From Ancylostoma caninum (taxonomy: Eukaryota > Nematoda > Chromadorea > Rhabditida > Ancylostomatidae), in NCBI GenBank assembly GCA_037903475.1, contig JBAJFG010000297.1, positions 992,001-1,056,000 of the forward strand: a stretch of DNA of 64,000 nt, read 5' to 3'. The notes under the pieces were generated by a model that was not told where the DNA came from, ran no database searches, and saw only the letters and a list, made by a program, of their open reading frames with translations. Numbering within the stretch: the first letter of the stretch is position 1; the number at the start of each line of letters is the position of its first letter. Below, piece after piece: positions 48,901 to 60,900 of this stretch. The position numbers were made by a program, and so were the translations under genes.

Positions 48901-51900
48901 TTAGGGTGTATACCTTTATTTGCGTCTTTTGATGTAAAATGAGGTGGTGACTCACCGGAACATCTCCGTATAGAAGTATCCATGCAGAGTTTCCCAACAA
49001 GTTAAGCTCGTAGAGAAAAGTGTTTTATTTAGACGCTATGTTTAAATATCCGAACTTTTTCACTATAAATGTCCTGCCATTGACTGATCTTTCCATCTCC
49101 CACAAGTTTCTAGATACCATCTTCAGTACCGACTGCTCTTCGATTTTCGATCAGGACACCTCATTTGCATTCTGTTGGGGGGGGGGGGGGGACTGGTTTC
49201 AGGTTAGGAATGACGAAGAGTAGCAGTATCAAGGATAACACTGCCGCTATAGTCCTCGAGGACTGTAGCACCTTGCGTCACCGTCGCCGGCGAGTGTGAG
49301 GCCGATACGCATCGATTGTGGGCGGAGCGGCGGCGGCCGTCGCCAGCGACTGGCGATCGCCAACATCGGCGGCCGTCAATGTTGGCGACTGTGACGTCCG
49401 TGCTTATCGATTGGTCGCCAACATTGGCGATCGGCGGCCGCCAATGTTGGCGACTGCGGCGCCGGTGCGTATCGATTGTGAGGAGTCGCCAAAATTGGCG
49501 GCCGCCGGCGACGGCGACGCAAGGTGCTATACTCCTCAAGGAGTATAGCGGCTAGCTAAGAATATGAGATAAGACTACTATAAATACCCCATTCAGAGTA
49601 GGAATAAACATTCTAACCCCCTGCCGTGCCCAGGGTCAAGCATGACGATAGGAAAAACTGACCCTCAATACGACCCCCCTATTCTCTCGTCCACCCCCGC
49701 CCCTCTTTTCACGACCCCTCCCCCCTCTGCCCCCGCATGTTTTCTCTGTACACTGAGCAGTTTCAAGGAAGAAGACAAACGAAACACATTGAAAACCCAA
49801 AATTGGAAATAGAACAATCTTGAAGTCGATATCATCCTTTCTAATCCGATCGGAGCAGACAACAAGTAGGAACGATCACTTCGTGACGTTTCAAAACAGG
49901 ATTGATTTGCAGCGCATGCGAGAAGTCTGTTTCAGCGCTGGCATTTGAGTGCTCACGGGTTCGATCCCCGGCGCCTCCAAGAAATTTTTGCACGGGTCGG
50001 AACCGCTTCAGAATTTAGTGTGGAGTAGAGAGGATGGAAATATTTGAAAATGGAGTGAGGGAAGCGAAATCGATCGATTACCCATGTGAGAATTCGCCTG
50101 CATGGCCCTCCAGTTTGTGGAAAACTAGGGTGAATTAAACCTCGTACTGAAGTTCTCTTACTCGAAATCAACAGATGCTTTTCAACATGTCCATAGAGGA
50201 CGACCAGCTCTTTCTTTTTTTAAGAGTTTCAATTTTCTAGATCTTCATCTATTCTTGAGAGTTCGATGGGAAATTTGGCGAATTTCCCATCGATTTCTCA
50301 TCTAAATTGCGGAAAAACGAGCGAACTTCGTGAATCCAGATTCTGTACTCAAATGGGAAATTTCCCAATCTAAAACTCATAGAAGAAAAGTTTCCGTGAT
50401 ATCTGCAGACTGCTTCTCAGTGATTTCCCAAGCAGATTTACTCCATTTTCACCATCTCTTCAAATTGCGAGGTTTTTACTTCTTTAACTCCTATGAAGAG
50501 AGTTGGCCTTCTACTGGAATTTCACTACCTTCACATAATAGAGCTCTGAAAATTCATTCTTCATCCCCATTATCGCATTCCAATGTTTGTTCCTGGTTGA
50601 GTGAGTTAGATGGGAAATTTCGCCTCGTGGACATGAAAATTCGAAAATTTTCCCATCGAGCTCCCAAGAAAAATATGAAGTTTTAGAAAACTGAAGCTCT
50701 GGCAAAAGATAGAGCTGATCCTCCTCTATGAACACGTTGAAAAGCATTTGCTGACTTCGAATCAGGGAAGTTCGGCACGAGGTCTAAGTCATCCTACTAT
50801 TTCACGCTCTGAAGGGGCCCCGCAGGCGAATTCTCGCATTTGCCATCGATCGATCATGCTACCCACACTTCATTTTTTTAAAACATTTCCACCGTTTTTA
50901 CTCCACACGTCGTTTTGAAGTAATTTCGACCCTTGCAAAAATCTATCGAAAGCGCCGGGAATCGAACCTGTGGGTGCACTGAAGCCGATTCCTCTCATGC
51001 CAACCTAGCCTGTTTTGACACGTAATGACATGGTGGTTCATGCTGGCAGGTGCGGACCGTCATTTGTCATAATGTCATAAAACAAACATGAATTTACAAT
51101 TTACTTTTAATGGCCAAGCTGCCCCTCTACTTACTCTGTTCCCACCGCTCCAGTACACCCCCCCCCCCCCCCCTCCCCCTCCCCAGTCCCCTCCCTTACG
51201 CCCCCCTCATGGGAAATTCCCATCGGACGCTTGACCCTGGCCGTGTCCTGACACGCTAACTGGCGATCACGATGAAATGTTTGATAGAGGGGCATGCGGT
51301 ACCCTCCGAGTTGGATACCGGTGCATCGATGTCGATCATTGACGAGAAGACTTCGAAGAAAATAGGAGCACCAGTGTGGAAGGAATCGAAGGTGGAAGCG
51401 ACAGCGTATAAAACGATGTTGGATCACCAGATGTGGGATCCCTTCGGTTTCTTTTGGTGACAGAAGTGAGGTATCTCATAACGAGATTCCGTTATTTCGA
51501 TACAAACTACACTTTTTGCAGTAGAAATCTTTTTATCCTTATCACAGTACAAAACTAATGCCATAGCTGGCAGAAATCACGTCGAAATACATATGTACAA
51601 CACAGAACTAATCTGAGCTGATTCCTACTTAAGGTGTCAGATTCAGCCTCCGTTTTGGATAGGGAAAACCTATTAGCCAGTTTCCAGTTGGATCATTCCC
51701 GTTCGCTCCTCTTAACCCATGGGAGTGCTGTTCGTTCTTTCCCAACGAATCCGCGGCGAAGATTTCTAACAGAGAGAGGGGGGGGGCAACCTAATCCGCT
51801 ATCCGCGGCTTGGTTTTACGTGCAGAACTTTGCACTACTCCAGCGACTCTGCTACCACCACAGCCTACTACTCTCTCTAATCCAAAGCAGTGTATCATGA

Positions 51901-54900
51901 CTAGAGAACCCGAGCCAAACTGGAGCCAATCTTATCGAGCAGTTTTTCACTGCAATAGTAATTGCACTCCGCTCTCGAATCCGAGAGGGATCTACTAGCT
52001 CACATTCCGTGAGCACGAGAGAACTCCAAACTAACTTGATCCATTGGATCAGCGCCTTTTATGCAGTGAGATTGGGGGCGTGTCCGCCTTAGTAGACGTG
52101 GCTGAGTCAATGTATCCACAGGCGTATCCGCTGGATATTTCTGACGCGCACACGCTAAACAGGTGCATACTGCAGGCTACAATAAGCCACTCATACTTAC
52201 GAGCAATAAGCAATCAATAGACAACATGTCGATTATATATGGATACCCATATACTACAACGAGCGTATTCAGTTACAAGGTAAGGTGACGGTATCGTTGA
52301 ACTTTGCAGGCCACTCTGCAATAGTGGATGTTCATGTATTTAAGCAAGCGAGCCACTCATTATGTGGACAAGATAGAAGCGCTATGCTTAGATTGTGGCC
52401 CACATTACAACTTAGTTTATACCGTCAAAGAGATGAGCAAGATCAAGGTGAGAAGAGAGATTGTTCGTATTTTACACGAAAACAAGCAGCTGTTCGAAGA
52501 AGGCCTAGGCAAATGCATCTCGACAAACGCAAAACTGGAATTTAAGGCAGACCCAGTACCAAAATTCTTTAGGGCAAGGCCAGTGCCAATAGCACTGCGG
52601 CCCAAAGTAGGAGTGAAGTTGGAAGAATTACTGCGGACTGGAACCCTGAGAAGGGTAGAACATAGCCAATGGGCAACTCCTCTGGTGATAGTACCGAAAC
52701 CAGGGGAGGGGGGGGGGGATAAGAATCTGTGGAGACTACAAGGTCACGGTAAATCCACAACTAGATATAAATCAGTACCCTCTACCGCGACCACGAGACC
52801 TGTTCCATATATTGAATGGTGGTAAAAAGTGTTCAAAGTTGGACTTATCGGATGCATAAACGCAAGTCGAACTTGATCCAGAGTCTAGGAAACATATGAA
52901 GGAAACATACGACAATTACCAACCAAAAGGAATTATATGAGTACACAAGGGTGCCGTTTGGAATAGCCTCGGCACCAGCAATGTTTCAACGTATAGTGGA
53001 AACCACCTTAAGTGGTATAGAAAGTGTTCTAATATACTTAGACGATATAACGGTTAGAGGACCGGATGACAAAACGCATGCGGAAAGACTAGAGAAAGTG
53101 CTACATCGGCTAAACAAGGCCGGATTTCGATTGAGAAGAGAAAAATGTAAATTTTTCAAACAGGAAATGGAATTCCTGGGGCATGTTGTAGACGCGAATG
53201 TTATACGACCATCGCCCAGTAAGCTAAAGGCAATACTGAATATATCCGAACCTAAAAATGTAAAGGAATTGGAATCATATTTAGGCATGGTACAGTATTA
53301 TGGAAAATTTATCCCAAGGTTAGCCACACAGGCAGCTCCTCTAAACGCCTTACGTAGGAAAGGAGTGGAATGGAAGTGAGAGAGAGCAAGTGGAGGCATT
53401 TAAGGCCATCCAGGAAGAACTGGCATCAACGGATACATTGGCACACTATAACCCGGACGTGCCACTTGTCCTGGGCGCAGATGCGTCGGAGTACGGATTG
53501 GGCGCCGTAATTTATCACAAATATAGTGATAATACAGAGAAGGTGATAGCATATGCGTCACGCTCCTTAACAAAAGAGGAGCGTAATTAGGCGCAAATAT
53601 TAGGTCGTCAAGTATGAAATGTCCGATTTTGGATGAGAAGATTTCGAGTTTTGTTTCTAAAGCAAGATGCAGTATAAGATATCCGAACATGCTCCTATAC
53701 TACCCCCACAGCCCTGCCATCTTAACTGCAGCTTGATTGCGCCAACAACTCGGAAACATGGAAAGCTAGTAGCAATCAAGTGGCGAAAAGCGCTTCCAAC
53801 GTCATGTTGGAAATTGAATATTTTCTCCAGCAAGAAGTGAGCTAATCCCTGAATAGAGTTGTGATCAAATAGAGCAGCGTTTGCCGGGTGTATACAATGA
53901 GGTACCCACACCTGTACCGCCAGCCGCAATTAGTGGGTGCGGCGCCCAATAAGTGCCAGCTCATGAGCTGCGTTGTCAGTGGCGGCTCCTGCAGGAGCCT
54001 TGCGTTGCGTGCACCCCGACTCCGCCCACTTCGCCGCGTGCGGCGCGCGCGCCGCGCTTGCGTCGGCTTCCGTTCTACGAAGAGGAAATTGCAATTATTG
54101 GAAGAAATGCGGGAAAATGAAGCCAGGGAAAGCATTTAAGTGCAACTTAGTATCGAACACAAAGTATTTAGCAAGTGTTCAACTCAAATTTAATCAGTAT
54201 GGCTAGTTTTGTCTAAATTTAATTCAAATTCAGTTTAGTCTGAACTAAGCTTAGATTTAGTTAGTACTTCTTGTTTCCACGGTAGTTATCTTTACTAGTG
54301 GACCGCTAATTGATTTCAAGAAAACTTGTTAGCTGAAAGGTCTCTGGACTGGTGTTGCACCTTAAATGTTAAGGTAAATTTAGGGTTCAGATGATTTAGG
54401 AGCAATACCTCCTCTCAAAATCAATGAACTGCGTTCTCGTCTGACAGTTGGAGGACTATCTGTAGTCTTACTGCGTAGTTTGAGCAAATTCGTTCAGTAC
54501 CAATGACGCCGTGGGCACTGCTGTGTATTTTCGGAGTAAATTTTAGTTCTACTCTTATTTCAGTCAACTCTTTTCAAAGTGAGGATCAATGTCCAATTTA
54601 AGTCCAAGCTCCAGCTATTAGTCCCCTTCGGTCACCTCATTTTTCACGAAGTCCCGCAGGCCTTGACAAGTTCCTGCCGAAGTCTGATTGTTGTTGCCGA
54701 AATGTGATTGTTGAAGAGTGCGAACAAGCTTCCATTTATTCGTCTATATATCTAATAATATGGAGATATTTGCAGAGGAATTTTTAAACCGTTTTCTCGG
54801 TGATGTAGTCCTGTTGGAAACTTGCAGTTTCCTGAATAAATCGCTGCAGAAAGCATGAAAATCTTGAAAATCTGGCTTTTTATTGGCTGTCTCTATCCTA

Positions 54901-57900
54901 TCCCTTTTTCCCCCAACAATTTTCGACCCGTTCGCCCATTTTCTGCTTTTGCCGCGTTGCGGCGTTGCGATCGCCGCGCACCAAACCTGCGGGGGGTGGG
55001 CGGAGTCGGAGACGCACGCAGCGCAAAGCTCCGGCAGGGGCTGCCAGCGACGACGCAGCTCATGAGCTGGCACCTAGTGGGCGCCGCACCCACTAATTGC
55101 GGCTGGCGGTACAGGTTTGGGTACCTCATTGCCGCCCCCCGCGTTTGCCCAGTACAATGAGTGGAAGGTGGGTCCTCATCCCTGCTCCCCTGGCTTAAGC
55201 AGCGTGGGTTTGTGAAAAATGGTCTAAGATTGGCACCCATTTTTGAGGGTCAAACTGGGAAAAATTCGTTTACCGAACCACTTTTAATGGTCGTATTGCC
55301 TTGAGTACTTAAATATTATTGAATTGCAAAGGTCACACCTTGCTGCTTAGGCTGACCTAGTTTGACTCCTATCCGCTTCGCTACGGCTTCCAGCTCATCG
55401 AGATCCAGGTTCATCATAAGGCTCATTTTGGAGCTTCATGTCACCTGAGCGGAACTTCCCAGGCAAACACTGTTCAGTGCATTCGCTAGCCAAATGTCTC
55501 TTAACACTACCATGATGTTCCCAGCTTTCTCAGCTCTAATGGCTGGAAAATGGAGCCTATGTTCCAAAACGACAGGATTTTTCGTCCTTGAGTAGTTCTA
55601 CAAAAAATGCTTTCGAACAAAAGTTCGAAAACTGATCAAAAACCCAGGAGGTGACTTTGAAAAGAAAGGGATGTACCTTCATAAAGAAAATAAAGATGTG
55701 AAGAAATCTAGTAAATCTTGGAAGAGACTGTCAAACTGACCGCTCATAAAATCGGACATTTCATACTTGACGACCTAATAGATAAAGAAGCTCTAGGCAT
55801 ACTCTATCGTGTTCAGAAGTTCAACTAGTTTTTGTATGTACGGCCGACAGTTCACATGACAGTTCACACTCTTGACGGATCATCAACCCTTGGTGCGAAT
55901 TTTTGGACCGAAATTGTGCCTTCCCGTGATAGCAGCAAAGAGGCTGCATCGATGGGCACTTAGGTTAATGGTGTATTCGTTCAACATAGAGTATAGAAGG
56001 ATGGAAGATTTTGGGAACGCTGACGGGTTGTCACGTTTACCAGATCCTAGAGAACTGCCGTGTACAGAAAGAGTGTTAAACGAGGTACAAATGCAGCAGA
56101 TGGCTGAGAGGAAGCCTTCGATAGATTGCCAATGACCGTGAAGGAGATAGCTAAGGCGACAACCGAAGATGAAATTCTCCAAAATTGATAGCGTTCATGC
56201 AACGCGGATGGCCAGAGAAAAACCAAAGTCGATTGACTTCGACCGTTTCTGGCGAAGAAGTCGTCATTGTCATTGTATAAACGATGTTTGATGTGGGATA
56301 GTAGAGTGGTTATCCCACAGAAGTATAGAACAAGCATTGTTGAAAATGCTGCATAACAGCCACTATGGCCGGAACAGAATGCTGAGCCTGGCGAGGACCA
56401 AAATTTGGTTCCCAGGTATGGACGATGCTATTGAAAGGATAACTAAAGGTTGTACTATTTGCGCAGCATTAGGAAAAACTCCCGCTAGAATACCCCTGCA
56501 CCCATGGGAAGAACCCGAGAAAGTTTGGCAACGGTTACACATAGAATTTTGTGAAACTGCGAATAGAGCAAAATGGCTGATAGTAGAAGATGCCGAGTTT
56601 AAGTGGCCTGAAGTGATGAAAATGGGTTCCACAACAGCCGAGAAAACTGCGGTGAAGTTGAGGGAGGTGTTCAGCAGACATGATTTGCCAGAAAGTTAGT
56701 GTCTGATAATGGACCACCATTTACCTTCAAAGAATTCAGGGAGTATTGTGAATATCGTGGCATTGAGCAAATTTTCACATCGTCCTACCATCCAAATTCT
56801 AATGGAGAGGCGGAAAGATTTGCGCAAACGTTTAAGAATGCGTTATGTAAGGGTTTGCGTGCGAAAATCAGGGTACGTGAGATATATGATAAAGAGTGCC
56901 TCGCATGGAGCAAGAGCAGCGCCCAGAAGACGTCGTCGAGCCCTGAGATAAGAAGATCGTATTGTAAATAAATGGATAGTGTACCAATAATAAATTTTGT
57001 GTTGGAAAGCATGACTACAGCCGTACATGGGAGAGTAGGCATCAAGCCGAACTTCCATAGTGGGAGAGTAGGCCAAGGGCCGAACTTCCACAATGAGGTG
57101 ACCTAACGGTCACTACGGGGGGATGTTGGGGGGTGACCGGTTTCAGGTTAGGAATGACGAAGAATAGCAATGTCAAGGACAAGAAGAAGAGCTAAGAAGA
57201 CTACAAATACCCCATTTAGAGTAGGAAAAAACATTCTAACCCCCTGCCGTGTCCTGACACGCTAACTCATTCGAACTAGAACTATTTCGAAACTGGGAGC
57301 CCTTTTGAAATTTTGGATTTACTGCATGTCTATGTTTTTTTTTTCAATGCCCCATATCTCTGTTTGTAATGGTTAATTGGTTTATTTGCTGGAATTAACA
57401 CTCATTATGGCGTTTAATTGGGTGTTATATTCATGTAACGCTTTTAAATTCCAATGGTAGCGGTCTTCATTCGCTCTTTCACCAGTGCTGCTGTCCGGTA
57501 TTGCTTTAGATGTCTCTTTTTCAGGTACAAACTAAATTCAAGCTGTTCATTGAGTTTACTCCTTACGATGAAATATTGAACCATCGGATACGAACTTGGA
57601 GCATGGAGTTGGAGAGCTGTCAAGAATTCTTTATGAACGAGATAACAAAGGTGCTCATTACTTCAGTAGTATTCACTTCCCTTTTGGTTCCCAGTTAGTT
57701 CTCGTATTCATTTTCAATTGCGTAGAACATCTGTGAAGTTGCTTTATTTCATTCGTAACATTCTATTTTAGTCATATTCTAGGAGTACGAAATTCACCAT
57801 CCTGATGGTATGGAAAAGTCTTTGCCGTTGACACGTGTTGGCATGCCATTACAAACGATGGCATGTCTATCTATGAGTCGTATCCTGGAACCTATGCAGA

Positions 57901-60900
57901 TGCTCATGAGTCAAAGCAAGACGTCTGGTGTATGTGCTCTTTTATTTTTTGGTCTTTCAATGCTGAAAACTTCAGAGTTAGTGGGCTTGTCTGATAGCTT
58001 CTGAGATAAGCACATCCTTATTCGAGTTTTTCATCAACTGGATGTGTGAGCGATGCAAATAATTAGTACTGGACTCTGCGAATCCAAGACAGCACAAAAA
58101 CCATTTTTGCTGAGAGGGTGATGCTAGTGATTTGCACAGTGAAAGGCACGTGCGAGCTGCGAAGACGCTAATGATCCCTGAAGCATAGTTGAGGTGTCGC
58201 ACCTGTAATTGGGCCGCACCAGTCGCTCGGGCTACCACAACTTCGTGTGGTCCACCCTCATCTCCCTGCGGCGGCGAAACTACGTATGAGGGCCTATAGT
58301 TCATGTAGATGAAGAGTCAGCGAGGTTCCCATCAGGGCCAGGATTCATGAACACAAAACTACGCAAAACGAGGCTAGCAAACCAACGTTCGCGTCCTGCG
58401 CCTCCTAGCATAGCTTAGTCTATACGATAACCAACCACACCAACTACAATTGATTTACAGATCATCTTTTCATGAATACCAGCCCAGGTTTTGCATTCAA
58501 TTCATTTGCAACTACTAGGCTGAGAATTGACTAAGTTCGAGACAGAATTTTTTTTTGCAGCTTTCGCCGAGAGATGCCATGACCCGCACTCTCTTCGCTC
58601 ATCATACCAAGATGCAGCAACAACAGCAGATGGCGATGCAACATATGAGTAAGGCCTTTTTTCTTTATTTGATTGGTTCGGCGACAAATGAATATACTGT
58701 GCCTGAGCTCCCATGTCGTTTTTGGCGTTATTTTCAATCAACTTTTTCCATGTCGCTTTTCCCTTCCCATTAGATGATAAAAATACTCCCCCATCATCAC
58801 TAGAACACAGTTTTTGAATTATAGCGCTCCGTTTCGTTTATTTCCGGAAATTCCTTCAAGGGAAATGCGGTTCTGTGTTTTGTATGATTTATTCACATTT
58901 CATTCAGTGTAGGAAATCACCATAAACATTGTGCCTTACTAACAGCATCGTTCACATTGATAGCACGTATGGTTGTGAAATCGTGTCCAAATTGAGACTT
59001 CCTCACTGTTTTTACTCACTTTGCAAGATTTCCTGTCATTACCTCTTTGTCTTGATACGAAGATCGGGTGAGCGAAGAATTGCTCGTTTCGTTAACCGAC
59101 TTATACTGATCTGGTCTCCTAGTCAAAGGTGACTTGAACAGTCAAAATGATGCACAGTAAAAAAAGAATTGTATTAAGGGTCTAGCTTGTAAAAAGTCTT
59201 ATTTGGCTGTCTCACCTTCACTCAACACATGATGACGTGGTGAAAAGTACTTGTACAGTCTGCCCGAAACGACCAGTCCGCCCACGCACACGGGGATCGA
59301 CATGCGGCGCGGCTGGGACGTATATTGTTAGCTGTCAAGTCGTCCACGTCACAGCCAAATCATTGGTCGATACCATAAACATAACGATGAAACGTGATAC
59401 GCAGATCAGAGATGATGACTTGGCGTGGCCGCCTCCGGATCACGCATGCGTTGGCGGACTCGTCGTTTTGGACAGACTGTAACTGCTTCTTGGAAGGAGC
59501 AGTGGTTAAAAGTTAAGAAGTTGGTTTCGCTTTGGGTAATCTTCTTTGTCCTAGTTTTCTGTGATACGAGTGCCTTATCGGTCTCATTTGTTAGCTGAGT
59601 GGTAAGAGGTTATGTTTCTTTACACAAGCGTCTTTTACGTCTATGCAGCTACATTCATTTTATAAACATTCGTCGCTATTCAAGAGCTCGTCGATAAATT
59701 TGTTTTTATAGATCAACCTTCAATGTTGCCTCCAACGACAGTTGAAGAACAGAAACCGAAACCTGCTCGGAAACGACAACGGAAAACGACCACAAACAGT
59801 AAAAACAAAAAGGCTAACGCAAGCCCTGCACCAGCGAATGCTGGTTTCCCTTCAAACCCAATGCCTGGCAACGTAAGGCTTTGTTTCAACATTATATTGC
59901 CTGTTCTCTGCTATTATTTATTCAGTATCCTTACTTAAAGTTTTAGTTTTCGTCGATGGGTTTCCAGGACGTCATGGTGGTAGGGGAGCCATCCATGATG
60001 GGAGGAGACTATGGGGAGGAGGACGAGCGAACAATTTCCCGAGTCGAGAATGCTCAATACGATCCAAATGCATTGCAGGTGCTTTCACTTTTCTCTACTT
60101 CTCTTTTTTCTTGAGGAAGTCATTCAAAACCGTATTATCCCTTTTAGTGATTACGTTTCTTGGACACCCAGATCTTAAAAAAAGTTCTCTCCGTAAGGGT
60201 TTAAAATGTGAAAACGGGTGAAAGACGAATGAACGGCTTCAAAGGCTAGACACCGGAGTTACTGAATGTATAGTAAAAGGCTAAGTATCTCCTATCGAGT
60301 GAAAAAAAAAAACAGGAGAAAGACTGTTTAAGACTCTGCAGGTACGACAATTGGTGTTGATGAAATATATCAACACTAAGCTCATTCACACAGTAGCCTG
60401 CTACCTAGCTTTTGACATTCACTGGCACCGCTGCCGCCGCGGCAAGAGTGGGTGCGCGGCAAAAGTTGTCGCCCGGCGACAAAATACCACCACTGCCATT
60501 CATTGCCGCGCGCCGCTGGGCGCCGCCGCGGCAAAAAAAGCACGCAAGCTTTTGTCGCCAAACCTTTGCGGCAGCGAAGCCGCCGCGACGTCGCTGGCCT
60601 ATGCTTAACCATGGCCGACTATCGTCGCAGCAAAAGTCTGCAAGCCCCTTTAGTTTCTTTCAGTGTTTGAGTCATATGAGTCTTCCTGACATTCCTTCAT
60701 TGCTAAGGTTTCTGACGCTTCTAAAATTGATCTACTGGTTTTCCATGCAAATCTCATGCTTAGGACTAGCGTTTGCGTTGACTTTTCAGTCCTTTTTCCC
60801 ATTTACGTATGCTATAAATCGTCAGTGCAGTGAATGTTTCCTTTCATTGCTTTCATATTGATGATTACTCATAGTATTCCTCATGTCGTTTCAGCTCCAA

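Larger units (their letters stand above)
49173..51261 (+). repeat. 5' LTR of the gypsy element, split by two insertions
   Basis: LTR sequence is recognisable at 49173-49240, 49552-49629 and 51241-51261 by alignment with the 3' LTR (shared GGTTTCAGGTTAGGAATGAC, AAATACCCCATT and TCCTGACACGCTAACT). A foldback insert (about 49244-49551) and an inverted-repeat element (about 49630-51240) break it up. A likely primer-binding site, TGGCGATCACG, overlaps the last LTR base. Confidence 0.85.
49168..57272 (+). mobile_element. Degenerate Ty3/gypsy LTR retrotransposon in ldb-1 intron 4
   Basis: The element is bounded by a perfect 5-bp target duplication, CATTC, at 49168-49172 and 57268-57272. LTRs begin TGTTGG and end CGCTAACT. 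Internal order is protease, reverse transcriptase (YLDD), RNase H, integrase, which is the Ty3/gypsy order. A purine tract (ACGGGGGGA) precedes the 3' LTR. No gag can be recognised: the aspartic-protease DTGA motif starts almost directly after the 5' LTR. Coding parts carry stops and frameshifts, and at least five other insertions interrupt it, so it is dead. It lies in the same orientation as ldb-1. Confidence 0.92.

Noticed and set aside
49920..49980. Functional tRNA gene
   Set aside because: A T-arm-like GGTTCGATCCCCGG is present, but no matching acceptor stem or anticodon arm could be drawn; treated as tRNA-like only.
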